The notes beneath the pieces were generated by a model that saw nothing but the letters and a program-made list of their open reading frames with translations, did not search any database and had not been told where the DNA came from. Shown here piece after piece: positions 1-11,308 of a stretch of 64,000 nucleotides of DNA. This DNA is from Molossus alvarezi (lineage: Eukaryota > Chordata > Mammalia > Chiroptera > Molossidae): contig CM073886.1 in NCBI GenBank assembly GCA_037176705.1, positions 124,272,501 to 124,336,500 on the forward strand, in the 5' to 3' direction. The position numbers and the translations under genes are program-made. Position 1 is the stretch's first letter, and the number at the start of each line of letters is the position of its first letter.

Positions 1-2552
1 TCCTTATCTAATTGAAATATTGAAATATCAAAGGAAGCTAATTGATGGAATTTACGAAGTGTTAACTTATTGTTCTGTGCCCAACGTGCTGTCCTAGGCA
101 TGAAGACAACACCCACATTTCATTTTCGCTAGTAGCAAGGACAGAAAATGCTGTTATCAGTCATTGCAGACAGCAAGAACAGAATTTCGTTTTTGAAGCT
201 GAGAAGCCTCAAACTCCTTGCTGCGTTTTATTATGCATAACTGAAATTCTTCACAGCTACAAGTGTGAAGTCCTCTTGATTGCATCAATATGTCCTTGGA
301 ACCGGAAGACATGGAGACCACTTAGAGAGGGAACGCTGTAGCTGCATTTGGATTTGCTTTGAAGGAGTAAGAGTACGTCTAGAAAGAGTGCCTTTTGTGG
401 AAAAACCCTGCAGGCATTTCATTTCTAACTTCTTGAGGACCATAAGGTGAACTCATTTGCCTTGTAAAAATCTGCCTCGCTTGAACTTTTCTGACAGTGA
501 GAGATATTCCTTTCCTAGCGCCTTCGATCACCCAAAGAGTGTTGGGGGGACCTCTCTTTGATGGTGTGTATTCACCCAGTGCATTGCTCACTGCTGCCTG
601 TTACCTTATTTTTCACCGTTTCATGATTTATTTTTTTGTATTTTAAGACTGCTTCTCTTGGGGTTTATTTTCCTAGAAAAATGACAAGAATGATCCACAT
701 AAGTCCATAAGAGAGGTTGTAAAATAAACATTATACCATGTGTGGGGTAAAAAAAAAAAAAAAAGATTGCCAATGGCTGTTGTCACTTTCTGGCCTCCAC
801 ACACGGCCATCTGTTTGAGGGCTGCTTTACTTGGCTGTCCCCCAACATTTATGTAACCGGCCAACTGAAAGGAAATGACATCACCGAGTTTCCTGAACAC
901 TGTCACTGCAGCGACGAAAAAGTGAGGACACAAATTGCTTAGTAAAGAGAAAGATGTTTTCCAAGTGCCTCTTTTCTCTCTACTTTTTCTTTCTTCCCTA
1001 GAATTTCTAACACAAGTTCCCCTCAACCCCTGCTTATTCTGTGTTAATACGTGTGAATATTTTGATTTTCTGCTTGGGGCTTCTCCTCTTTGAACTATGA
1101 GGGAGCCAGAGAGAAAAATATGCTCTTTGGGGGCTCTACACACTATGATCAAAATGTGTTGAAAAGTAAGGAGTTTTGGACCAAGCTAACATTCAGTAAG
1201 AGATTTGTTTGGTTTCTTCCCTCAAGAGACAGCAGATTTTGAACCTGTTGTCTCAGGACTTGAAAAGATCAGTAATTCTCACGGGACCTAAACTGTTCTG
1301 CTCCCAGATGGATGCTCCGACTGTCCCTTACAGCTCAGCCACGGAGCATGACTGAGGGAGGAGGAACATTTGGAAAGTATATCACATTTGCTGGCAACAC
1401 CAGGACATCAAAGCTAGGAATGGTGGAAGTTTTAATAGCATAGTTTATGGATCCTCTTATCCCAATGTCTCAGAAATTTGCACCACTGCACCAAGGAGTG
1501 TTTTCATCTGATTCCAAAATTCAGCCTCTCTGGGGTTACCCCTAGTACCTGTTTTTAAGGCTTACATGTGTATGGAAAAAGTATTAGTGTTAGAGTAAAT
1601 TATGTATACCTGCTGCTCAAAGTTTCTCAGGAGTTCAGAGCAAATAGAGGGTTGGTCTATGCAGCAATCTTTTTAGGCCCTTATGTTAAAAAAAAAAAGT
1701 TTTGGAATTTTTCAGTGCCTTCATACAATTCCATTCTGCGTTTGGTCTCCTACTCCATGGGACTACTGAGCTGCATTACCCCGAATCCGCATTCTTCCAA
1801 GTTGAGATGGGAGCATCACTTGAGAAGTGTGGTCTTTTGGGACTGCCTGGATTGGTTTGGAACTCTCCTCTCCTTCTCATATTGTCCATCATCTCCTTGG
1901 GTAGTAAATTCTGATGGTAAATTCCTCCAACCCCAGATTTCCTTGGCCAGCTGGAGCATCCACCCCTCGGGTGTTTTGCATTCTTTCTGAAGAATTGCAT
2001 AGGAGACATTTTGGAAAACAGAAGAGAAATGTGGGCATGATCCGCTGCCTTTTCCCATGCAGTGTCACGCAGGCCATGCAAAAAGGCAATGGGCCATCCT
2101 CGGACTTCTCCTCAGTCCCCCAAAATGTTTCTCATGCAATTGAGTCTGTATGCTCCTAATTTTATAATGTGCCAAGTGACAAGCTAGGCAAGGATGTAAT
2201 GTTGCAACGGTGAATTCACCCATTAGTAAGCCTGCTATTATAAAGAGTCAAAAGTTCTTTACTTAGTTGATTTACAACAATGAGCAAGTTATACATGTGT
2301 GCGTTTGCAGCAGGCATACACATGAACTTGTGGGCATGTGATTTCCATCATAAAGCATCATTGTTTATTTCAATGAATTTTAGAGTTTGTCAATTGCATA
2401 GAGTCTGGAAGAGAAACGAGGAGAAAGGAGACCCGTACCGAAACAAAGAGGGGAGGAGATTCCCGGAAAGACTGAAGACTGGAAAGCAGAGAGGAAGGGA
2501 CCGGGGCACGTGCCAGGCCAGGCTTGGCAGCAGCAAACGCTGTGATAAGAAG
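1..2552. other. Unassigned non-coding stretch
   Basis: I recognise no gene or repeat family here. It holds an A-run near 750-765 and several short open frames of at most 159 codons, with no domain, composition or splice context that supports coding. A weak hairpin (gccttttcccatg at about 2047 with catgcaaaaaggc at about 2076) is the only local structure noted. Confidence 0.5.
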
Positions 2553-2830
2553 CAGATTCAAATTCTTTTTTTATTTTATTTTATTTTATTTTTTTATCCT
2601 CACCCGAGGACATTTTTGTTCAGATAGAGTGGGAGAGAGAGAGAGAGAGAAACATCGACGTGAAAGCGACACATCGAGTGGCTGCCACCCACATGACCCA
2701 ACCAGGGCCGGGGACAAACTGCAACCAAGGTACGTGCCCTTAGCGGGAACCGAACCCGGGTCTCTCCGGACCGCAGGCCGACACTCTAACCGCTGAGCCA
2801 AACCGGCCAGGGCACAGATTCAAATTCTTT
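2553..2830 (-). mobile_element. Ves SINE, young subfamily, with intact target duplication
   Basis: Read on the minus strand it has the tRNA-like head, the CCCGCTAAGGGC junction, a central GGCAGCCACTCGATGTG-type box, a CT-rich tract and an A-rich tail. It is flanked by a perfect 16-bp TSD, cagattcaaattcttt, at 2553-2568 and 2815-2830. The intact TSD and closeness to the copies at 5963 and 62512 mark it as a recent insertion made by L1 machinery. Confidence 0.93.
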
Positions 2831-3050
2831 ATCACCAGATAGGTCATTTTCCTTTGCTGACTCTTTGGTACCTAATAGTGGTGGTCTCCTCCAGTGAGGT
2901 ACTTCTATCAGCCCTGATTCTGGTTTTCTTTCTCTTTAAGTATGGTGCTGCTGTCTTTTTATTTATTGATGAAATTTATTGGAGTGATATTGGTTAAATG
3001 CTGCTATCTTAACTCCTTGATGCTCATAAATGACACAGAAGTTACATTTA

Positions 3051-3323
3051 CCACAAAACTGTGTTGTTGTTAATCTTTACCCAGGAATATTTTTCCATTG
3101 ATTTTTTTTTTTTTTTTTTTTTAGAGAGAGAGAGTGGAAGGAAGGGAGGGAGGGAGAGAGACACACACACATCAATTGGTTGCCTCCCACAGGATCCAGA
3201 CCAGGGCTGTGGATCGAGCCTGCAACCCAGGTACATGCCCTTGACTGGAATTGAACCTATGACCCTTCGGTCCGAAGGCTGATGCTTTAACCACTGAGCC
3301 AAACCAGCCAAGGCCACAAAACT
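3051..3323 (-). mobile_element. Ves SINE, older subfamily
   Basis: The minus strand carries head, body, CT-rich tract and the ending AAAAATATTCCTGGGTAAAG, a variant of the family's AAAATATCCTCAGGTGAGGA end. A 10-bp TSD, ccacaaaact, flanks it at 3051-3060 and 3314-3323. A T-run (A-run on the element strand) sits inside the tail region. Confidence 0.9.
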
Positions 3324-5948
3324 TTAATGGAATACTTTTTACAAACAAAATACAATCTGAGGAGTTGCAGGCTTTTCCTGCATATCAAAAATACTTTGAC
3401 TAAATTTTATCTTTTAAAAATGGTTCAATTTAGCCAAGTGGTTTTGGCTTTTAGCGAAATTGTGTCCCTTGAAGGTGTCACACAGAGCTGCTGCCTCTTC
3501 TCGCCCTTTCTCTTCCGCCGTGAGTGAAATGTGGAGCCCACAAAGCGTTTCCGCTTCCGGTCGTCCCTGGACTGCACCCACAGGCTTCCTAGTCTCTAAC
3601 TCACCATTTAGAAATTTAATATGCCTTACATTTGAATTGAAGGCTGCTGATATTCAATAAGTGTGCACCCTATTTTATCAATTCCCCCAGATTTGTTTTC
3701 TATAGACGGAATTTTTTATGTCCAGGGACACCTTTTTAGGTGATGATCCTTAAGGCATTTCTGACTTGTGCATGAACTCTTTAATATTAATTAATTAAAA
3801 ATATTAATTATAGAAGCCAACCACTGGCCACTGAGTTATTTAGTGCACAGAGTGATAAAAGATGGTGTCTGAGACAGGGGCCACGATCCCCCAAGTGCCT
3901 GACTTCCACCCCCTAAGGGAGAGAAATGCACATGACAGCTCTGAATGACATGAAATAAGACTTCAGCCAATGGCTATTTTCGACATTCTTGTGGGAAGAT
4001 CTTACCCAGTTGCCCACCAGACAGTTTAGCTGAGATAATCTCATTTTATGTGGCATGGATTATTTAGAAATCTACATCCAGTAAGCACATAGCAGACACT
4101 ACACATGATTATATGTATATATGAAGGATGTATGCATGATTATATGTATATATGTATGAATATGTATGAGTATATATATGAATTAACTGTCCATATATAT
4201 GTGTCCATTTATATATGTATATGTAATTTTGCCACACCCTACTTTAGCAATGTGTTAGTTTTTCTTTCCCCTCTGACCATATAATTCTCTTTTAAAAATG
4301 AAGTAAGATGGCTTAAAAATATTAATTATAGAAGCCAAACTTCTCTGAGTCATGCAGTGACCTCCCTCCACCTACCCCCACCCTGCCGCCTCCCACTCTT
4401 ATTTTTGCACATTTGGCAAAACTACTTTTCTTTAATGAACAGAGATTTCCTTTCCAAGAAATGAGCGCACACTCCAGGCAGAAAAGATGAAATGCTAGTG
4501 GGTAGTGTCTTGTTTATCCAAGTTGATTTCTCCAGGTGTATATTACATACACGCTGTGCTCTTGCTGGGAGCTTAAGGGTCAATTTTGGCAGCAAAATTG
4601 TCTCCCACCTCTAAGAGAACAGGAATGACCACTGAGAAAAAAATATGTATGAAATTACACTGCTGAGAATTTTTATGCTCTCCCGTCCCCGCCCCCCGCT
4701 TTGGTAGTAGAAGGACCTTTGTCTTGCAAAGGCAAAACTAGCAAGAACTTTATACTTTGGCTTAAACATTAAACAGAAATAGATCCACTTAAAATGTTTG
4801 CCCTGAATGAGCAGACAGATGGATTTGGGTTCACGCCTCGGGAAAAGTGTGCACATGGGCAGAAGGCACAGTTTTGCCTTTCCGGCAGGAAGGTTTGATC
4901 GAGAGGAAGTACGAGGCTTTATCTCTGAGTCTAAAGAATTAAAGGAGGATGAAAAAAGCAATTACAGTATCTGCTACCGGATTCCTTATTGTTTGTTTGT
5001 CACAGTGCAAGCCATTTGTTCACGGTTGGTCAGGAGACCTTAATCTCTATTCCTTGCTAGGAGCATATTCTTCCAGAAAACAGGAAGTGGTGTTTTAAGT
5101 AACTGCAGATTTACATGACTACCAGGCCCAACCTGCTTTCCTGCCTCAGTGCCGAGCAAGTGGCAGAGGGACGGGCGGCTGGTGGGGCGACTGGCGACAG
5201 TGGCGGGTCAGAGGGAGACCCGCTTCTCCTCGGTGGAAGAGTGATGAAAACTCTTTAAACAGTTGCCAGCAGCTCAGTAGAAAGTATTTGACATTTCACC
5301 TACATCAACAAGCAAGAGCTAAAGGTTAAATCACACGCGCTCAAGTGCTGGGGAAAAGGATATGTTTATGTCATCAACTTTCTTTGTTCTCGGTCACCCT
5401 ATGTCAACAAGGACCGTGTCCCCTGGTTGGAGCCACCAGGACAGTGGAGACCGTCCGCAGTCTGTGCGGGGAGACGGGTTCTCGCCGGCTTCCCCGCGGT
5501 TTCCAAGCCCCGAGAATGTGGGCGGTGTGGGGACCGCCTCGCCTCTACCTGGACACCTCATCCCAGGCAGGGAGCCTGGTTTAGGAGGAAAACCTGGGAA
5601 GGGGAAGGTGTTTTCTCTTTATACGTTTCCTGTGTTGACTCCACCCACCCTAGAGCCCTTCCGTTGTGGTGGGGTCAGGGAGAGGCACGTTTCAGAACGG
5701 GGTTCACACACTAGAAGGACTTTTCTGGATGGACACCTAGTGCCTTTCACAGGCACAGAATGAAAGTTGGCCGGGAGATTTCCTGATGGGGTCAAGAAAA
5801 ATTTAAATGAAAATTTGTGAAGAAAAAAAATATATACCCAGGGGAGTGATGCTAAACTATTGTCATGGAGACCAACAAGTGTGCCATAGAGGCCAAAAAC
5901 AACAACAAAAAACAGTATTATTTCTTGGCAGGTCAAAGTCCCTTTGAA
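3324..5948. other. Unassigned stretch with local duplication and CpG-rich patches
   Basis: No gene recognised. It contains a perfect 26-bp direct repeat (3795-3820 and 4313-4338), an AT-rich run built from atatgtat words (about 4105-4235), and two CpG-rich patches (about 5150-5240 and 5440-5560). Three overlapping open frames of 79-133 codons at 5345-5763 follow from the GC-rich composition and show no recognisable domain. Confidence 0.45.
4105..4235. repeat. AT-rich low-complexity tract (atatgtat words)
   Basis: Irregular tandem words of atgtatat and tatatatg over about 130 bp, including two copies of gattatatgtatatatg near 4107 and 4138. It looks like a degenerate dinucleotide/tetranucleotide microsatellite. 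Confidence 0.6.
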
Positions 5949-6231
5949 GAATGTGGGGATAGCCCTGGCCGGTTTGGCTCAGCGGTTAGAGCGTCGACCT
6001 GCGGTCCGGAGAGACCCGGGTTCGGTTCCCGCTAAGGGCATGTACCTTGGTTGCGGTTTGTCCCCGGCCCTGGTTGGTCGTGCGGGTGGCAGCCACTCGA
6101 TGTGTCCCTTTCACATCGATGTTTCTCTCTCTCTCTCTCTCTTCCTCTCTCTCCCTCCCACTCTATCTGTACAAAAAATGGAAAAATGTCCTCGGGTGAG
6201 GGAAAAAAAAAAAAAAAGAATGTGGGGATAG
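5949..6231 (+). mobile_element. Ves SINE, young subfamily, with intact target duplication
   Basis: The element runs from GCCCTGGCCGGTTTGGCTC at 5963 to a poly-A tail ending at 6217. A perfect 14-bp TSD, gaatgtggggatag, lies at 5949-5962 and 6218-6231. The body carries the subfamily markers CGCTAAGGGC and TCTGTACAAAAAATGG. Confidence 0.95.
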
Positions 6232-7160
6232 CTGTACATTATCTGCTTACACTAAATGTTGTGCCCATGCTCAGAAGGATCAGAGACTCCACACAAGTCC
6301 TAAAGATCCATGGACCCCAATTAAAGTGCTGATGTGGAAGGTCCTGGTTGCATCGGGGTACCAGCAAAGGTGGTCCCATGGATCCCCACCATATTTTGAG
6401 AGTTAAATTAAAAATCAATGCACAATAGGTAAAAATATGTATAGTCAAAGCCCCTTTCAAGCTACGTGTACTATAAAAACAAGACTCTGGAGGCTTCCTG
6501 TGGACAGTGTGCACAGAAGGCTGGCTCTTACCCTCTTCACGTGTCACAGTAGTTGCTAGATTTTTTGCATAGGTTAATGCTGTCATTTAAGTTACAAAGT
6601 TGCTTACTATTATTTCTGGCCAGAAAACATCTGCCCAGGTCTACAGACTTGTTTTCTTTCTGGTCCCTGTGTTAGGAGCATGTCTGATTTGGAGACGGAG
6701 ACAGGAAGCCACTGTCGTCTGCTGCCATGAAATATTGGAATTATTTACAGAGCATCTTTTATGTTCACCTGAGTCACCAACCCTCTGATCAATTTCACGG
6801 AGCATGACATTATTGCTCCAAGACAACAATAATAAATATCTCAAAATATAAAACTAGCTGCATTATTTCTTCAGAGCCATAGTGCTTTGTTAGGGCTTTA
6901 TTACTCACTGCTTTGAGAGAGAATGTGTTTCTATTAAACTATTTTTGATAACTGCATTCCATTACAACTCGTTTTCTTTGAAATGTATTTTTTTAATGCA
7001 TTTAAAAACCTATTCTGAGAAGTAGTCCACAGGCTTCGTCAAGCTGCCAAATGGGTCTCTGGCCCAAAAAGTGTAAGGAAAAAAACCTGGAAGAAAAGTG
7101 ACAGAAGTAAGTTTTCACTGGGGTTTGACCAGCATTCATTGATTTTGATTTTGATTTTTT
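6232..7160. other. Unassigned non-coding stretch
   Basis: No gene or recognisable repeat. Open frames of up to 115 codons occur on both strands with no supporting features. Confidence 0.45.
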
Positions 7161-7362
7161 GTTAATCCTCACCTGAGGATATTTTTCCATTGATTTTTTA
7201 GATAGAGTGGAAGGAAGGGAGAGGGAGAGAGAGAGAAAGAATCATCAATGTGAGAGAGACACAGCGACTGGTTGCCTCCCACATGACTCCGACTGGGAAT
7301 CGAACCCAAGACCCTTTGGTCTGAGGGCTGATGCTCTAACCACTGAGCAAACCAGCCAGGGT
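7161..7362 (-). mobile_element. Ves SINE with internal deletion
   Basis: On the minus strand the element has an intact head and an ending AAAAATATCCTCAGGTGAGG. About 35-40 bp of the centre (the part between the head's GATTC box and the GGAGGCAACCA box) is missing compared with the other copies. No clean TSD was seen. It is therefore an older or internally deleted member. Confidence 0.88.
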
Positions 7363-7939
7363 AAAACGGAGTGTCAGAATTAGGGTGAGACTTGCTTTCC
7401 TCCCAGCATGTGGTTCGGTGTTGCTGTTGGGAGAGGGGACCTCTAGTTCCATCTGCGCTGACCCTCAGAGACTATAGATCTTACCAAAAGAACTTGAGGG
7501 GTGTTTCTTTTCATTTTTTAAATTATAAGAGAAAGTTTATTTAGAAAGTTGCAGAGGTATTGAAGTGAGCAAGCTGGGGTGTGTAGGCTCAGGAAACAAG
7601 CTACAGACGCAAGAGAGGGGCCGTTGGAGCTTAGGAGAGAGAAAGGCAAAGAGCCTGGAGGAGAAGAGGGAGGGCAAGGTGGGGGGCACTCCCGAGACGG
7701 GGAGCCAGAACTTGACAGTTCTGAGCAGCCAAATTGGCGTATGTCAGCACCCCGCCTCTTGAGAAAATTGATCTGAGCATTAAATATTGCAGTGTTTTCC
7801 ATGGGCAACTGGTCTGTTTTTACTTTCCCAAACTGTACATTTGTAACTGGCCACGTGAGAGTTAAGGGTTAAATCTGTCGACTCCCTGTGACAAGTGTAT
7901 AAAATGTCATGGCATAGTTTTACACTTCCGTTTCATCCA
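7363..7939. other. Unassigned purine-rich stretch
   Basis: The part at about 7560-7760 is rich in G and A (aggagagagaaaggc type words). This keeps overlapping frames of up to 96 codons open. No repeat family or gene recognised. Confidence 0.4.
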
Positions 7940-8075
7940 GTGTGAGCTCTGGAGACAGAGCTTGGGTTCAGATCAACTCGTTCACTAGCCAATGACCTTG
8001 GGCAAGTTAACCTTTCAGTTCCTTCTCACTTCTCACAGGGGCGTCTGTGATTGAGATAACACACATAGAACAGTG
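7940..8075 (+). repeat. MIR fragment
   Basis: It holds the MIR core in order: a GAGCTCTGGAGACAGA-type region, a GGGTTCA box, ACCTTGGGCAAGTTAACCT and a TCACAGGG...GATTGAGATAA end. This is the order of the MIR consensus as I recall it. It is strongly diverged, as expected for an ancient mammalian SINE. Confidence 0.75.
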
Positions 8076-8264
8076 TCAGAAAGAAGAAGGAATATGTGTT
8101 AGATATTATTCCTGGCTGCATCTTATTCTCGTAGATTACTTTTTCTTTGACTCCTGTTTTATTATTACTTTTGTTCATTAAAATCTTGTACTGTACAGAA
8201 TACATACATTGCAAACCTACTCATTCCTTTGGACATCCTGATAGCAGTGTGGGGCATGGATCTG

Positions 8265-8734
8265 GACAGAATGGGATGAGAAGGATGGAAGTCAGTTAGA
8301 AGAATATAAGAATAACCCATTTGATAGAAGGTAACCAAAGTAGCAGTAGGGATGCAGTGAAAAAGGTATTTAAGAGACTGAGTTGACAGGACCTGGTGAC
8401 CCATTGTATGTGAAAGGTAAATAATAAAAATCTGGGGTGACTCCCAGTTTGTTAGTTTATATGACTGGGCAAATGATGGTCCCATGGATCAAGCCCAGTG
8501 TCATGGAGGTGGTTAGGGGTAGTGATACATTAAGAGTTAAGTTTTGACCATATTGAGTTTGAGGTTATTTTGTGGGACAATTAAGTGACGTCTAGTAAAC
8601 AATTAAAAATTAGCATCTAGGGCTCAGGAGACATTATAAAGTGAAAGCTTCGGTTTAGGGTGTAGTAGAGTATACATTTTTAGCAATGATTATGGGTAAA
8701 ATGGCCCACTAATAAGCAAAGGCCAAGGAACTTT
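8265..8734 (+). repeat. Ancient interspersed repeat, class not assigned
   Basis: Words such as gacaggacctggtgac, gttttgaccatattgagtttgagg and aagtgacgtctagtaaacaatta follow the order of a widespread old mammalian repeat that I recall but cannot name with confidence. Similar words appear near 10380, 11150, 17250 and 44840. No intact open frame. Confidence 0.35.
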
Positions 8735-8875
8735 GGGAAATGGTTTGAAGACAGAGGCGGTGATTCATCTTTGTACTTGCAGCCAGGACACTGGCTTGGT
8801 CCCTGGCATGGAGGAGATGCACAATAAATATTTATTTCACGACTTACCAAATGAACAAGCAAATGAGTAAATGGA
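8735..8875 (+). repeat. L2 LINE 3' end
   Basis: Tracks the L2 3' end: ccaggacactggcttggtccctggcatgg, then gatgcacaataaatatttatt and an ATGAAC...AATGAGTAAATGG tail. Ancient fragment only. Confidence 0.65.
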
Positions 8876-9639
8876 AGAAAGCCTAAGAGGAGACTGAGAA
8901 AGATAAGTTAAAAAGACGACAGAGAATTAGAAGAGAGTAAATTTTTTTTTTAGAGGGCAAGAAAGCACAGTTTTAAAAATGAGGGTACAATCAACATGAC
9001 AGCGTGTGGGGTGACACAAAACCACGACAGAGAATGAGCGCCCTGGGTGACGGAACCGGGGCTTAGACGATCTCAAGCGCGTGGACATTGGCGTTAAGTA
9101 TCTTGTTACTTACTAGGAATATATGTAAAACCTAACTTAGATTCAGAAAACCAAGTGCAGCAGTATTAGAAGCAGATGACCGGGTTAAATCTCATTCCTG
9201 GGGTTTAATAGGACTCTGAAAGTTCAATATAAATTAACACTACGGCCTGACTGCCAACGCAGGCAATTAGGCAATGTTAATAAAAATATCCCATATGGAA
9301 GTGGGGGGATAATAATTCCGTAATATATGTCACAGGCATTGTTGGGGATAATACTTCAAGAGACAAAAGTAAAAGAAACCTGTAGCGGTTACGGAGAACA
9401 AAGGCAGGGGGAGGACTTGCCTGGAAGTGGAGGTGTTCCCTCGAAGGTCCTTTAGGGGACAGCGTAGGACAGACAAGGCATGTCCCAGCTTTCTGCTGGG
9501 GACACGGATCTCATTCTCCGTAGTTTGACTTAGATCAACGGGCAACGCTATAGAAGTAATAGACTGAGAGGATCCAACCCACTTTGAGAAAGAACTTTTC
9601 TACGGTCAGGCCTGCCTCTCAATGGAATTCGCTGTTAGA
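8876..9639. other. Unassigned non-coding stretch
   Basis: AT-rich with a T-run near 8942-8951. No gene or named repeat seen. Confidence 0.4.
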
Positions 9640-10548
9640 GGGGAAAACAGTGAACCCTCTTCTTTATTTACTCATCAATCTAATACTTTGGAGGCATCTA
9701 CCAATGTTCCTAAGATACTCTTCCCTAGGCAATAGGGATAGGATAGTAAACCGTGACCCCTGCCCTAGCGGAGCTCACACTTTAGATTCATTTTATTTAC
9801 CAGGATTTATTGGGTTCGTGCTATGTATTACATTTGTCGTATGCTTCAGGGATACAGTGAGAAAAGTCTGTATTCTAATGGTCTTTATAGTCTGTGGGGG
9901 AAGAAGACGTAAAGCAAATAAATATATAAATATGCATACAATTACAGGCTAGATGATCGTTTGTACTGTGTAGTAAGATGAGTTCTAAAAGAGAGAAAAT
10001 ATTCAGGGCAACCAGTATAGTTTGGTATGGTCTGAAACAGCCTCTCCAAGCACGGGCGGATTGAGGGTAAATGTGGAGGGAACAGCATGTGGAAGGGCAT
10101 GTCCAAGGGCCTGAGACAAGGGGAACAGGGAGATGAGTTTGGCCAGGTGGGCAGTGGTCAGCCCTGTCGAGTCTATGGGCTTTTGTAAGAACTGCTTTTA
10201 TTCTAGGTGTAAGGAGAAGCCACTGAACAATTTTAATGAGGATAGTGATAGAATAATGAACATTAAAGAGAAGGGAGGCCTCTGGATTCGGTGTGGAGAA
10301 TTATCAGAGGAGGGAACATTGGATGTGGAGAAAATCGGGACCCCATTGCCTCAGTTTAGATAAAAGGTAATTGTGCTTCGGAAGAGCTTGAGGGCAGGAG
10401 AGATGGAGAGGAGTGGATGAATTCATAGCGATTTCAGCGAGGTCAGTAGTGACTGGGGACCTGGTCTGAACTGCACTGATTTGATCAGGAAGCTGGGATG
10501 AGGAGGGTTTTGAGAACGACTCCCAGGAATCTAGCTCCTCCACGGATG
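9640..10548 (+). repeat. Ancient interspersed repeat, class not assigned (5' part)
   Basis: The words follow an old, widespread mammalian repeat in order: ctgccctagcggagctcacac, ttattgggttcgtgctatgta, agggatacagtgagaaa, agggaacagcatgtggaagggca, ttttattctaggtgtaaggagaagccactgaac and gagaggagtggatgaattc. The G-rich minisatellite at 10549-11108 seems to have expanded inside it, since related words resume after 11130. Class unknown to me. Confidence 0.4.
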
Positions 10549-11108
10549 CGCTTGGAGAGGGGTCTGGAGAGGAGCCTGGAGAGGGGTCTGGAGAGGGGTC
10601 TGGAGAGGGGTATGGAGGGGAGCCTGGAGGGGAGCCTGGAGGGAAGCCTGGAGGGGAGCCTGCAGGGAGCATGGAGGGGAGCCTGGAGGGGAGCCTGGAG
10701 GGGAGCCTGGAGGGAGCCTGGAGAAGAGCCTGGAGAAGAGCCTGGAGGGAGCCTGGAGGGAGCCTGGAGGGAGCCTGGAGGGGAGCCTGGAGGGAGCCTG
10801 GAGGGGAGCTTGGAGGGAGCCTGGAGGGGAGCCTGGAGGGGAGCCTGGAGGGGAGCCTGGAGGGAGCCTGGAGGGAGCCTGGAGGGGAGCCTGGAGGGAG
10901 CCTGGAGAAGAGCCTGGAGAAGAGCCTGGAGGGAGCCTGGAGGGAGCCTGGAGGGAGCCTGGAGGGGAGCCTGGAGGGAGCCTGGAGGGGAGCTTGGAGG
11001 GAGCCTGGAGGGGAGCCTGGAGGGGAGCCTGGAGGGGAGCCTGGAGGGAGCCTGGAGGGGAGCCTGGAGGGAGCCTGGAGGGAGCCTGGAGAGGGGTCTT
11101 GAGAGGAG
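10549..11108 (+). repeat. G-rich minisatellite, 11-12 bp unit GGAGGG(G)AGCCT
   Basis: About 560 bp of tandem units of the form agcctggaggg or agcctggagggg, with edge variants ggtctggagaggg and internal variants agcctggagaag. There is a higher-order layer: 10689-10875 repeats perfectly at 10873-11059, a period of 184 bp. The unit contains no stop in most frames, so long open frames arise on both strands. The longest is 279 codons on the minus strand (10304-11143), giving PPGS, LQAP and SRLP motifs. GGG/GGGG runs could form G-quadruplexes on the plus strand. Confidence 0.95.
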
Positions 11109-11129
11109 CTGCACGTTTGCAGGGTGCTG

Positions 11130-11270
11130 GGGACACCGATCATGAATATGAGCTCATTTTGGACAGGGGACGTTTATGTGGAGACCTCTGGACATAAAAA
11201 TTCACTTAGAATTGAATCAAGATTAGAGTCAATGACATGTCTCATATGGATAAGTTGTGTGGATTTAAAA
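11130..11270 (+). repeat. Ancient interspersed repeat, class not assigned (3' part)
   Basis: atcatgaatatgagctcattttggaca and atgtggagacctctggacata resume the old repeat interrupted by the minisatellite. Low confidence because the family is not named. Confidence 0.3.
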
Positions 11271-11308
11271 AAAAAAGGTTTAATGGGAAGTAACCCCACA
11301 GGGTGATC

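Noticed and set aside
5963..6217. tRNA gene from A-box and B-box motifs
   Set aside because: The tRNA-like part is the head of a Ves SINE, with A-rich tail and TSD. The cloverleaf is degraded. The same holds for the other SINE heads in the window.
5944..6332. Overlapping frames of 93-95 codons with RLERRPAVRRDPGSVPAKG-type peptides
   Set aside because: These peptides recur at 2586, 36877, 44001, 61744 and 62538 because they are translations of the Ves SINE.
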